Source of the DNA: Flavobacterium sp. 245
GTDB lineage: Bacteria > Bacteroidota > Bacteroidia > Flavobacteriales > Flavobacteriaceae
Length of the DNA stretch: 64,000 nt
Direction of reading: 5' to 3'
Assembly (NCBI RefSeq): GCF_004362055.1
Contig: NZ_SNXB01000005.1
Coordinates: forward strand, 310,001 to 374,000
Position 1 is the first letter of the stretch, and the number at the start of each line of letters is the position of its first letter. This document shows positions 1 through 8,162 of this stretch, one piece after another. The notes beneath the pieces were generated by a model. It had not been told where the DNA came from and made no database searches. It worked only from the letters and a program-made list of their open reading frames with translations. The position numbers and the translations under genes were made by a program.

Positions 1-910
1 TGTCATCTGTAGTCAGTTCCATGCGATTTTTGAGAGCAATTGGAATAGTAGAAGAAACGGTATTTCCATAAGATTCCATATCAACTAAAAAATTTTCTTT
101 TGCAATATTTATTTTCTTTCTCAAATAGTCTAACATAAAAGTGTTTGCCTGATGAAAAATAAACTGATCAATAGTATCTATACTTTCGTTATTTTTTTGT
201 AGCGTTTTCGTTATTAAATTTGGGATTGCTTTAGCAGTAAAGTTAAATATTTCTGGCCCATTCATATAAAGATTATTATCATTTGGTTGCTCATTTTCTA
301 GTGTTTTTGGGCTTTTACTTGCGCCATTTTTAACTATTAAATTTGCAAAACCACTACCATCACTTCCTAATGAAAACTCACCTAGTCTATGTGAACCATT
401 ATCTGAAATTAATGTTGCTGAGGCCGCATCTCCAAAAATACTTTTGTTTCCTTTATCAAGACTGTGAATATATTTCGAATACATTTCAGCAGTTACTAAA
501 ACAACGTTTTTTGCAATACCAGCAACAATCAAACCTTTAGCTAGTGACAATCCATAAATATAACCTGAACATCCCTGATTAATATCAATTGCAGCACAAC
601 TAGTTGAAAGTCCTGCCTTATCTTGAACAATACAGGCCGTTGTTGGCAAAAAATAATCAGGAGACTGCGTACATAGAAGTAAATAATCAATATCTAATTT
701 ATTAATCGAATGCTCTGAGCAAAGCGCATTTATAGCTTCTATCGCTAGATCTGATGTATATTCATTTTTTCCAGAAATACTTCTGCTTTTTACTCCAATT
801 TTTTGGATTATTTTCTCACTATCCCATTCAGGAAATTGATCAACAATATCTTCATTTGACAGTTTATCAGCTGGTAAATAATAAGAAATATGCTTTATAA
901 AGGCTTCCAT
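1..910 (-). CDS. 3-oxoacyl-ACP synthase III family protein (KAS III, FabH-like), partial at window edge
   Basis: Translating the minus strand from the ATG at 910 gives about 303 residues with no stop before the window edge, so the C-terminus is missing. The three KAS III catalytic residues are visible: Cys114 in INQGCSGYIYG, His253 in FIFHQAN and Asn283 in SYGNTVSSTIP. The family condenses an acyl-CoA with malonyl-ACP. The ATG overlaps the stop of the upstream acyl carrier protein by one base (TAATG), so the two are probably translationally coupled. Its place at the end of a sugar-nucleotide operon points to making a special acyl group for a polysaccharide rather than bulk fatty acid synthesis; that role is inference. 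The family call is firm, the substrate unknown. Confidence 0.88.
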   Translation of the reverse strand, partial: MEAFIKHISYYLPADKLSNEDIVDQFPEWDSEKIIQKIGVKSRSISGKNEYTSDLAIEAINALCSEHSINKLDIDYLLLCTQSPDYFLPTTACIVQDKAGLSTSCAAIDINQGCSGYIYGLSLAKGLIVAGIAKNVVLVTAEMYSKYIHSLDKGNKSIFGDAASATLISDNGSHRLGEFSLGSDGSGFANLIVKNGASKSPKTLENEQPNDNNLYMNGPEIFNFTAKAIPNLITKTLQKNNESIDTIDQFIFHQANTFMLDYLRKKINIAKENFLVDMESYGNTVSSTIPIALKNRMELTTDD

Positions 911-1131
911 TATTTATTGTCTAAAATATACTGATAAAACTCACTTATTGTTTTAAAACTTGAAATTGTTTTGATGTCAACTTTTAAATCGTATTCATCT
1001 TCAACCATCATTTGAATAGTTACTGCTGTTAATGAATCCCAAAAATCTGAATTGACATAATCAAAATCTGGAGATAGTTCAGTATTTACATCTTCCAATT
1101 GATTCTTAAAGTTTTCTATAAATTTTTCCAT
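910..1131 (-). CDS. Acyl carrier protein (dedicated, in polysaccharide locus)
   Basis: A 73-residue acidic protein with the four-helix acyl carrier pattern. Ser33 in the motif WDSLTAV is the expected attachment site for 4'-phosphopantetheine. It differs clearly from a typical housekeeping AcpP, in which the motif is normally DSLD followed by a hydrophobic stretch. It lies 11 bases after a GNAT acyltransferase and overlaps the start of a KAS III gene by one base. The arrangement suggests that it carries the acyl chain built by the KAS III protein and delivers it to the acyltransferase, which is inference from context. The carrier protein call itself is well supported by length, composition and motif. 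Confidence 0.87.
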   Translation of the reverse strand: MEKFIENFKNQLEDVNTELSPDFDYVNSDFWDSLTAVTIQMMVEDEYDLKVDIKTISSFKTISEFYQYILDNK

Positions 1132-1142
1132 ATTTTTTTTTT

Positions 1143-1667
1143 TTAGAATAGTCTTTCAAATTTAATCTTATTTGCAAAGAAATTTTCTTTAGTTAAGATA
1201 AAATAGTAATTTAAATCATCTTCCTTTAATAAAGATGGCTCGAATTTTTTATGATAATTCACAACCGACTTATTTTCTTTCCTTACCTCAAAATTTAACA
1301 TGTCAAATTTTAAGGTAGTAAATACAAATGCTTTTAAAATTATATCAACTTTAATAACATTTATTGCAATATCATATCCTGGTTTTGAAACAAAACTTCC
1401 AATTTCTATGTTATTCTCTTTTTTATTATATATACGATAAGTAGCAAACTTAATATCATTTTCATCTATCGCAATAAAATAATATTCCTCACCTTCCTTC
1501 TCCCGTTTCTTGTAATTTCTTATCCATTCTCGTTGTTTTTCAATGCTAACATCGGTCTCACTGATAAACTTAGATTTCGAAAAATCAGTACGAATAGAAA
1601 CTATAAATTCAGCATCTATTTCTTCAACTAATCGTAATTTTATACCGTGACTATTTATCTGTTTCAA
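1143..1667 (-). CDS. GNAT-family N-acyltransferase, probably acting on a nucleotide amino sugar
   Basis: A 174-residue protein whose layout fits the GNAT fold: an N-terminal strand with the pattern IKLRLVEEIDAEFIVSIR, a central strand segment FATYRIYNKKENNIEIGSFV and a late segment LNFEVRKENKSVVNYHKKF resembling motif B of sugar acyltransferases such as PseH-like enzymes. Its first 17 bases overlap the end of the FdtA-like gene upstream, implying coupled translation. In this operon the likely substrate is a dTDP-linked amino sugar. The donor could be acetyl-CoA or the acyl carrier protein encoded directly downstream; the sequence does not decide this. Similarity is weak, so the family call is moderate. 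Confidence 0.68.
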   Translation of the reverse strand: MKQINSHGIKLRLVEEIDAEFIVSIRTDFSKSKFISETDVSIEKQREWIRNYKKREKEGEEYYFIAIDENDIKFATYRIYNKKENNIEIGSFVSKPGYDIAINVIKVDIILKAFVFTTLKFDMLNFEVRKENKSVVNYHKKFEPSLLKEDDLNYYFILTKENFFANKIKFERLF

Positions 1668-2079
1668 GTCTAAAATTTAAAAAATTATCATATTCTCTTA
1701 AATAATCTAATTCGCTATACTCTTGAGATGCAAGTACTAGACAAATAGATCCACTTGAAAAATTTATTTCTGATGCCCAAATACCTGGAGGTATATGTAA
1801 TCCTAAATCGGGTCTATTTAACATCACTTGCCTTTTAGTTATACTATCATCCAATAAAACTTCAAAACTTCCACTTACAGCAACTAAAAATTGATGGCAC
1901 TCTTTATGAGCGTGAGCCCCCCTTGATTCACCACCAGGAATATCATACAAATAAAATATTCTTTTAACAGCAAAAGGAATTTCAATATCATTATTAATTG
2001 AAGTAATATGACCATTGCGATCTCCTAATTGTTTTAAATGCAAAAGACTGCAATCAAATACACTATTTCTAGTTCTCAT
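1651..2079 (-). CDS. FdtA/QdtA-type dTDP-4-keto-6-deoxyglucose 3,4-ketoisomerase (WxcM-like cupin)
   Basis: A 142-residue single-domain cupin. The segment FYLYDIPGGESRGAHAHKE carries both histidines (His56 and His58) that line the active site in the FdtA/QdtA family. Such enzymes move the keto group of dTDP-4-keto-6-deoxyglucose from C4 to C3 before transamination to a 3-amino sugar. The upstream rfbB product would supply the substrate. The start ATG overlaps the stop of the preceding paralogue (ATGA). No aminotransferase is in view, but it may follow beyond position 1. Whether the product is of the galacto (FdtA) or gluco (QdtA) type cannot be read from the sequence. Confidence 0.85.
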   Translation of the reverse strand: MRTRNSVFDCSLLHLKQLGDRNGHITSINNDIEIPFAVKRIFYLYDIPGGESRGAHAHKECHQFLVAVSGSFEVLLDDSITKRQVMLNRPDLGLHIPPGIWASEINFSSGSICLVLASQEYSELDYLREYDNFLNFRLETDK

Positions 2080-2474
2080 TTAAACATTTTTTTATAATCC
2101 TCAAAATTTCTTACATAGTCCTCACTAGAAAATGATTTACTTGAAACATGTAAAGCAAGTGCATTGGTAGAAAAATTTTCAATATGTCTCCAAGTCTTTG
2201 CTGGTAAATAAAGACCATAATAACTTCTATTTAACGAAAAAATATCCGTACTATTATCTGCATTTGTAACTACAACATCAAAACTCCCACTTAATGCAAT
2301 GACAATTTCTTCCTGCTCATAATAAGCATGACCCCCTCTAATTTCTCCTCCTGGAACATCATAAGTCCAAAAAGTTCTCTTAATTTCAAAAGGAATTTGA
2401 TTAGGATATTGTAAAAAAGTAAGGTTACCTCTTGGATCTTGAATTTTTGGAAAATCGATAATTGCGGGTTTCAT
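2076..2474 (-). CDS. FdtA/WxcM-like cupin paralogue lacking the second active-site histidine
   Basis: A 132-residue cupin clearly homologous to the next gene downstream: it has FWTYDVPGGEIRGGHAYYE where the neighbour has FYLYDIPGGESRGAHAHKE. The first histidine is kept (His49) but the second is Tyr51. It also keeps the opening DPRGNLTFLQ strand typical of the family. Because the second histidine matters for ketoisomerase chemistry in this family, this copy may have a different activity, serve as a partner subunit, or be inactive. The gene is intact and ends in a 4-base overlap with its paralogue, which argues against a decaying duplicate. The family is certain, the function open. Confidence 0.78.
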   Translation of the reverse strand: MKPAIIDFPKIQDPRGNLTFLQYPNQIPFEIKRTFWTYDVPGGEIRGGHAYYEQEEIVIALSGSFDVVVTNADNSTDIFSLNRSYYGLYLPAKTWRHIENFSTNALALHVSSKSFSSEDYVRNFEDYKKMFK

Positions 2475-2497
2475 CTTAAGGCAAAAATTAAATTGAA

Positions 2498-3598
2498 TTA
2501 ACTAAGATTGATTTGTTTGAAGAGTCTTATTAAAATAAAATAAAACATTACAAGAAAAGAAGCTATAAAACCACCTATAATGATACCTCTTGCTTTTCCT
2601 AATCTTGTTTTTACAAGTGGCAAAATAGGTCTATCAATAACTTGAATTAATGGCGTCTCTTTTCGTAATGTAACTTTGGCTAGCTCAGCCTGTTTAACCA
2701 ATTCTGTCAAAATAGCTGTATTTGCCTGAACATCAACCTGTCTTCTCGCTGAAGGTGCTCTTCGAACATTTAGAGCAGGATTTAAATTAAAAGTATTATC
2801 ATTTGCTACAGCGACTCCTGTTATGGCTCCATTGAGTTCTCTTCTTATAGAATCAACTTGGTGATCTAAAATTGCCATATTCATTCTTGCTTTTTTGCTT
2901 TTTGTTTCAATATAAAATTGTCCAACTTGCCTTGCTAGTGCTTCACAAAAAATTTTCGCAAATGATTCATTTGCTGAAGATACATCAATACTTATAATTG
3001 AAACTTTTTTATCTTTTTGAGAAACTAACAGATTTGTTTTTGATAAATCATTATAAATTACTCCTAAGATACTGTCTTGCGCTCTTGTAAATTTTTTGCG
3101 ATCATCATTTGGTAGAAACTCTATTTTATTTAAAGATGGTTTGTCTCCCCATAGTTTGCGTAATTTGTTATTTTTGATATACAGTTCTGCTATAGAAATT
3201 TCCTTACCTTCAAATTTAATGGGTGATAGAAGTGTTTTTTCTACCATTGACCTAGATTTAAACAATTCAGTTAAATTAGATCCTGCAAAAATTCCTCCTC
3301 CACTTCCTCCTAAATCTAATCCAAATGAACTAGCTAAACCTAGAGCTCCTCCTAAACCTCCACCTCCTTTTTCATCTTCTAATGCAAAAGATAATGTTGC
3401 AGTATAAATAGGTTTTTTTAATAAGGAGTATGTTAATCCTAATGCCCCTCCTATTATTCCAGCACACAAAATAATTTTCCATTGAGAAAGCAAGTATATA
3501 TACCATTCTTTTGCCTTCTGTAGTAAATCTTTTAACGAAATTTCATCGTTTTCAATAGTTTTTTTATCCATAAGAAAATTATTTGAAAGCTGTGACAA
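2498..3598 (-). CDS. Wzz/chain-length determinant family protein (polysaccharide co-polymerase, no kinase domain)
   Basis: A 366-residue inner membrane protein with the Wzz layout. A membrane segment lies near residues 40-60 (IILCAGIIGGALGLTYSLL), then comes a periplasmic domain that opens with a glycine-rich stretch around residues 75-105, and a second membrane segment lies near residues 335-358 (GIIIGGFIASFLVMFYFILI). No Walker motifs follow, so this is the kinase-free type that controls chain length in Wzy-dependent polymerisation. The gene overlaps the end of the SLBB export gene by 20 bases. It is the second co-polymerase of the locus, the other being the Wzc-like kinase further upstream. 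Confidence 0.85.
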   Translation of the reverse strand: MSQLSNNFLMDKKTIENDEISLKDLLQKAKEWYIYLLSQWKIILCAGIIGGALGLTYSLLKKPIYTATLSFALEDEKGGGGLGGALGLASSFGLDLGGSGGGIFAGSNLTELFKSRSMVEKTLLSPIKFEGKEISIAELYIKNNKLRKLWGDKPSLNKIEFLPNDDRKKFTRAQDSILGVIYNDLSKTNLLVSQKDKKVSIISIDVSSANESFAKIFCEALARQVGQFYIETKSKKARMNMAILDHQVDSIRRELNGAITGVAVANDNTFNLNPALNVRRAPSARRQVDVQANTAILTELVKQAELAKVTLRKETPLIQVIDRPILPLVKTRLGKARGIIIGGFIASFLVMFYFILIRLFKQINLS

Positions 3599-6023
3599 TC
3601 AATAATGCTAAACTCGTAAGTACACTACCAATACTAACCCATTCTCCAGTACTCATTTTCTTAGTCTCAGGTTTTTCTGGCACTACAATCTGTGAATCAG
3701 GTTCAACTTTTGGATATGACCTAAAAAACAAGAAGGAACCAGTAACAGATGCCTTCCCATTTGGATAAATTATATATGCCTTTTTCTTCCATCCTTTGTT
3801 ATCTACACCTCCTACAGCATCAATATAATATCTAAAGCTTTTCCCACTTCTATATGGAATTTCAGAAGTTAGTAAAACATTCCCTGTAACCTTAACGCCT
3901 TCATTATAAACAGCAACTTCAATTTCATCACCTGGAAATAAAGTAACATTTGAATAGTGATTTTTATCTTTTACTATCTTCTCCCAGTTAACCGGAATAG
4001 TAGCATATTTTAAATCTTCTTTTAATTTTTTAGAAAGTTTTTCTTTTAGAGTATCATTTTTAGACAAATTCAAATCAACACTTTCAATTTTTTCAATCTG
4101 TTCTTGCTTAATTGGCCTTTTAATTTTCATTCCATCTAAGTTAGCAATTGAAGTTAATCCACCTGCTCGCATAACTACATTATAAACCGTCTCCTTTTTA
4201 TTGGCTAAAACATATTTTCCTGGATAACCAACTGCTCCGCTCACAATTACCATTTGTGGCTTTTCATAAACCGCCATCTTGCGAATATTAATAACATCGA
4301 ATGGTTTTAGAATAAAGTTTTTAACCTGCTCATTATTATCTGCAGTAATTTCAAGTTCAACCAAATCAACACGTTTTGGATCTGCATCATCAATAATATC
4401 AGATTTTACCATTCTAGCAATTTCTACTCTTTTTGAAGCTGAACCCGTAAGACCGCCAACTTGAACTACTAAATCATTTAAAGTCAAGTTTTCAAAATAT
4501 TCGTATTCTCCAGGATTTTTAACTTCTCCATCTATGGTAACTTTATACTCTTCTCTAAAATCTAAAATTGAATATACTGTTACAATATCTTCTCTCTTTA
4601 ATTCAATATCCGCATTTAAATCACCTGATAAGGCACTTGCTAAATCAACATTTACAATTTCAGTAGTTAGATCTGTTTTTAAACGAATAATTCGTGCTCT
4701 CTTTGTGTAGGCATCTTCTTTAAGTCCTTCTGCCCTAGTTATAAGATCTGAAATTCGCATTCCTTCACTATACGAATAGTAATCTGGTCTAAATACAGCA
4801 CCTTCAATTTTAATACGGTTTTCAAAACGATTTAAAATCTTAGTTACTCTAAAAACATCTCCTGATTGTGGTATATAAGTATTATATTCACTTTCATTAA
4901 TATCATGAACTTTAAATTCTTTTCCTGTTTTTTGTAAAACATTTACAGACGCTGTATATGCAAACTCGTTGAAACCAGAAGCAAAATTCAATAAATCAGA
5001 GAATTTTTCTCCTTTTTTCATTTCAAAAACTCCTGGACGTTTTACTTCTCCTTCCACAACTACTCTTTGGCTATAAGCTGGAATGCGAATTACATCATTG
5101 TCTTTTAAGCTAACATTATCAGATTGGTCTCCTTTAACTAAAAATCTATAGATGTCGATATTTCGATAAACCTTATTATTTCTAATTAATTCAATATTTC
5201 TATAACTGCCGTTTTTTCCTGGTCCTCCTGCTAAATGCAATGCATTATAAACTGTTGCTAAAGATGATATGGAGTAATTTCCTGGTTGCTTTCCTCCAAC
5301 GATTGTCACTTTAATAGTACGAATTCTACTTAAACTAACACTAACTTGGGATTGTCCAGATCTTACTGTACTATAAACACGCGCGATTGCAGCTTTTATT
5401 TTTTGAGTTGCTGCTTCAATAGACATTCCTGACACTGAAATTTGTCCAACATAATCAATCGTTACTTTCCCTTCAACACTAACCGGTACACTCGCATTAT
5501 ACTCCTGCACTCCATAAACGCTCACCTGCAATTCGTCACCTGGTCCTAAAACATAGTTCATTGGAGTTGCCAATTTTAAGTCCGGTTCAAAATTTAATGT
5601 GGGATTATCAAATAATTCAGAACCAAAGATTAGTGCATTAACAGAATCCTTAACTTTATCATTTTTTATTTTTTCCTGTTTTCTACCAAATTCTGAATCT
5701 TTATCTGTTTTTCTCTCTTTACTTTCTTTGTCAGGAGTTTTACTAGAATCTTTAGACTGTTTTTTTTCGTATTCAGTAAGTTTAACTCTTAATTTATTAA
5801 ACTCCGTCTGACTCATTCCTTTTGACAAAACCATTGGCTCAACTTGATCAAGGGTCGTGTTATTGCTTTTTAATTGCATGCTAATTTTAGCCAAATCGTC
5901 ATCTGACAAATAATCAACCTTTACTGTACTTAAATCTTTTGATTTCAATAAATCTTGTGCTTGCACATTAAAAGACATAGTCACAATAAATAGTAGAGTA
6001 AGAACGTATGTTATTTTTTTCAT
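3579..6023 (-). CDS. Large SLBB-domain polysaccharide export protein (OPX family)
   Basis: An 814-residue secreted protein with a type I signal peptide (residues 1-22, ending VQAQ). A charged Lys/Glu/Ser linker spans about 85-130, and the Poly_export domain begins near 150 (NYVLGPGDELQVSVYG). Several SLBB repeats follow, each with a motif like VTIVGGKQPGNYSI, VVVEGEVKRPGVFE or VTIDGEVKNPGEYE. A short hydrophobic C-terminal helix is present. E. coli Wza has about 380 residues with fewer repeats, so this is the long version common in Bacteroidetes. It has no lipobox. Its direct partner is the overlapping Wzz gene, and it probably forms the periplasm and outer-membrane export channel. Confidence 0.88.
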   Translation of the reverse strand: MKKITYVLTLLFIVTMSFNVQAQDLLKSKDLSTVKVDYLSDDDLAKISMQLKSNNTTLDQVEPMVLSKGMSQTEFNKLRVKLTEYEKKQSKDSSKTPDKESKERKTDKDSEFGRKQEKIKNDKVKDSVNALIFGSELFDNPTLNFEPDLKLATPMNYVLGPGDELQVSVYGVQEYNASVPVSVEGKVTIDYVGQISVSGMSIEAATQKIKAAIARVYSTVRSGQSQVSVSLSRIRTIKVTIVGGKQPGNYSISSLATVYNALHLAGGPGKNGSYRNIELIRNNKVYRNIDIYRFLVKGDQSDNVSLKDNDVIRIPAYSQRVVVEGEVKRPGVFEMKKGEKFSDLLNFASGFNEFAYTASVNVLQKTGKEFKVHDINESEYNTYIPQSGDVFRVTKILNRFENRIKIEGAVFRPDYYSYSEGMRISDLITRAEGLKEDAYTKRARIIRLKTDLTTEIVNVDLASALSGDLNADIELKREDIVTVYSILDFREEYKVTIDGEVKNPGEYEYFENLTLNDLVVQVGGLTGSASKRVEIARMVKSDIIDDADPKRVDLVELEITADNNEQVKNFILKPFDVINIRKMAVYEKPQMVIVSGAVGYPGKYVLANKKETVYNVVMRAGGLTSIANLDGMKIKRPIKQEQIEKIESVDLNLSKNDTLKEKLSKKLKEDLKYATIPVNWEKIVKDKNHYSNVTLFPGDEIEVAVYNEGVKVTGNVLLTSEIPYRSGKSFRYYIDAVGGVDNKGWKKKAYIIYPNGKASVTGSFLFFRSYPKVEPDSQIVVPEKPETKKMSTGEWVSIGSVLTSLALLIVTAFK

Positions 6024-6064
6024 ATTAAATCTATTAAACTTAAAAAAATACTATTTAAAAAAGT

Positions 6065-7111
6065 CTACGAATATTGTTTTTTATAATAATCTTTATATGT
6101 ACCAGAGGTAACATTTTTCAGCCATTCCTCATTGTTCAAATACCAATTAATAGTCCTTTCTAAGCCTTCTTCAAAAGTTACAGACGGTTTCCATCCCAAT
6201 TCTTTATTAATTTTTGATGCATCTATTGCATAACGCAAGTCATGTCCTGGCCTGTCCTTTACATACGTGATAAGTCCTGCTGAAGTTCCATTTTCTCGGC
6301 CTAACTTCGCATCCATAATTTGACACAACAACTTAACTAAATCAATATTTTTCCATTCGTTAAATCCTCCAATATTATAAGTTTCATGATTTTTACCCTC
6401 GTGAAAAACTAAATCTATGGCAATAGCATGATCTTCAACAAATAACCAATCACGTGTATAATTTCCGTCTCCATAAACCGGCAAAGGTTTATTGTTGATG
6501 ATATTATTTATAAAAAGAGGAATCAATTTTTCTGGGAAATGAAAAGAACCGTAATTATTTGAACAATTTGTCAACACGTATGGCAAACCATATGTTTCTC
6601 CGTAAGCTCTTACAAAATGATCAGAACTTGCTTTTGAAGCCGAATAAGGTGAATTGGGATCATAAGGAGTGGTTTCAGTAAACAATCCTTCAGCGCCAAG
6701 CGAACCATAAACTTCATCTGTACTAATATGGTAAAATCTCTTTCCGTCAAAATTATCTTTCCATTGATTCTTTGCTGCATTTAATAAATTCATTGTTCCT
6801 ATAACATTTGTTTTAACAAATGCTAAAGGATCTTCAATGGAACGATCAACGTGTGACTCGGCTGCTAAATGCAAAACTCCATCAAATTTATGAATAGAAA
6901 AAAGTTCATTAATAAAAGTCTCGTCAACGATATCACCTTTTACAAAAGTATAATTAGGCTGATCTTCTATATCTTTAATATTTTCAAGATTTCCTGCATA
7001 TGTTAATGCATCTAAATTAAAAACCTGATAGTCTGGATATTTATTTACAAAGCGTCTCACTACATGTGACCCAATGAAACCCGCACCGCCAGTGATAAGA
7101 ATTTTTTTCAT
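6065..7111 (-). CDS. rfbB: dTDP-glucose 4,6-dehydratase
   Basis: A 348-residue short-chain dehydrogenase/reductase of the extended type. The NAD-binding motif [10 protein letters not shown] is at residues 8-17. The active-site block STDEVYGSL and the Tyr-x-x-x-Lys pair in PYSASKASSDH are present, as is the family-specific CSNNYGSFHFPEKLIPL. It converts dTDP-glucose to dTDP-4-keto-6-deoxyglucose, which feeds both dTDP-rhamnose and the FdtA-type pathway encoded downstream. RfbA, RfbC and RfbD are not in the window. The gene sits 11 bases after the guanylyltransferase gene and 41 bases before the export gene, so it is in the same operon. Confidence 0.96.
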   Translation of the reverse strand: MKKILITGGAGFIGSHVVRRFVNKYPDYQVFNLDALTYAGNLENIKDIEDQPNYTFVKGDIVDETFINELFSIHKFDGVLHLAAESHVDRSIEDPLAFVKTNVIGTMNLLNAAKNQWKDNFDGKRFYHISTDEVYGSLGAEGLFTETTPYDPNSPYSASKASSDHFVRAYGETYGLPYVLTNCSNNYGSFHFPEKLIPLFINNIINNKPLPVYGDGNYTRDWLFVEDHAIAIDLVFHEGKNHETYNIGGFNEWKNIDLVKLLCQIMDAKLGRENGTSAGLITYVKDRPGHDLRYAIDASKINKELGWKPSVTFEEGLERTINWYLNNEEWLKNVTSGTYKDYYKKQYS

Positions 7112-7122
7112 TTTAAATTTAA

Positions 7123-8130
7123 TTAGTTTAGTAATTCAGAATTTTGTTTTTCTAATTCGCTGTAAATATCTTTTACTTCTTGCGAATTTTCTTTTTGCAA
7201 AATTAAATTAGCCGAATCTGTATGTACAAAAATAGTATTTTTTAACCCAAGGAAAGTTGTATGTTTATCAGAACCGATTACCATATTCCCATTGAGATCA
7301 GTTGGATGACCTTTAGAAATTAAATAATCATAAACTGACTCAAATGATCCTAAATCTGACCAAGAGAAGGATGCAGGTACAACTTTAATTTTTTTACTGC
7401 GTTCCATCACAGCATAATCGATACTTATTGATGGAATTTCTAATGAAAGCTCTAAATCTAAAAACCCTTCTTTACTTGATTCCCACACAGCTTTAGATTT
7501 TTCATAAACATCAGGCTGAAACTGTTTTAATTCATCTAAAAGAATACCAGCTTTAAAACAAAACATACCGCTGTTCCATAAAAAATTTCCTCTAGCAATA
7601 AACTCCTTCGCAGTAGTTTCATTTGGTTTTTCGCGAAATGAAATTACTTTATCACCTTTTGATTCAATATATCCATATCCGGTTTCAGGTTTAGTTGGAA
7701 TAACTCCAAACGTAACTATAAAACCATCATTAGCTTTTGAGACAGCTTCAGCAATAGCGCCATTATAATTATCCATCAAATCTATGATATGATCTGAAGG
7801 TGTAACAATTAATATATCTTCTGGATCAGATGCAAATGCTGCAAATGCTATTGCCGCAGCAGTATTACGAGGTGTTGCTTCAACAATATTGACATATGAA
7901 GTCAACGTTTTCTCCATTACTTTTCCGCTCAAATGATGATTATCAACATTCCCGACAACCATTACTTTATCTGCTAAATGACTGTTACGATCAACTGTCA
8001 TTTCAAACAAAGACTTACCTTCAAATATCTCTAAATATTGTTTTGGCTGGCTTTTGCGCGAAAGTGGCCATAATCGACTACCTACTCCGCCAGTTAAAAT
8101 TACATGTGTAATTGATTTTTTTGTACTCAT
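7123..8130 (-). CDS. manC: Mannose-1-phosphate guanylyltransferase (single-domain)
   Basis: A 335-residue nucleotidyltransferase with the signature LTGGVGSRLWPLSR near the N-terminus, then EATPRNTAAAIAFA, VTPSDHII, a REKP motif and FLWNSGMF, all typical of GDP-mannose pyrophosphorylases. It makes GDP-mannose from mannose-1-phosphate and GTP. The cupin-like phosphomannose isomerase domain of the bifunctional enzymes is absent, as expected for a protein of this length. GDP-mannose could be used directly or converted to GDP-fucose or a related sugar by enzymes not in view. Operon position between a UDP-sugar dehydrogenase (32 bases) and rfbB (11 bases) supports the polysaccharide role. Confidence 0.93.
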   Translation of the reverse strand: MSTKKSITHVILTGGVGSRLWPLSRKSQPKQYLEIFEGKSLFEMTVDRNSHLADKVMVVGNVDNHHLSGKVMEKTLTSYVNIVEATPRNTAAAIAFAAFASDPEDILIVTPSDHIIDLMDNYNGAIAEAVSKANDGFIVTFGVIPTKPETGYGYIESKGDKVISFREKPNETTAKEFIARGNFLWNSGMFCFKAGILLDELKQFQPDVYEKSKAVWESSKEGFLDLELSLEIPSISIDYAVMERSKKIKVVPASFSWSDLGSFESVYDYLISKGHPTDLNGNMVIGSDKHTTFLGLKNTIFVHTDSANLILQKENSQEVKDIYSELEKQNSELLN

Positions 8131-8162
8131 TGTTTTCTAAATAAAAAAAAGAATTTCAGAAA

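Noticed and set aside
3096..3407. Proline-rich plus-strand ORF of 103 codons inside the wzz gene
   Set aside because: It is the complement of the glycine-rich region of the minus-strand Wzz protein and has no start context or neighbours of its own.
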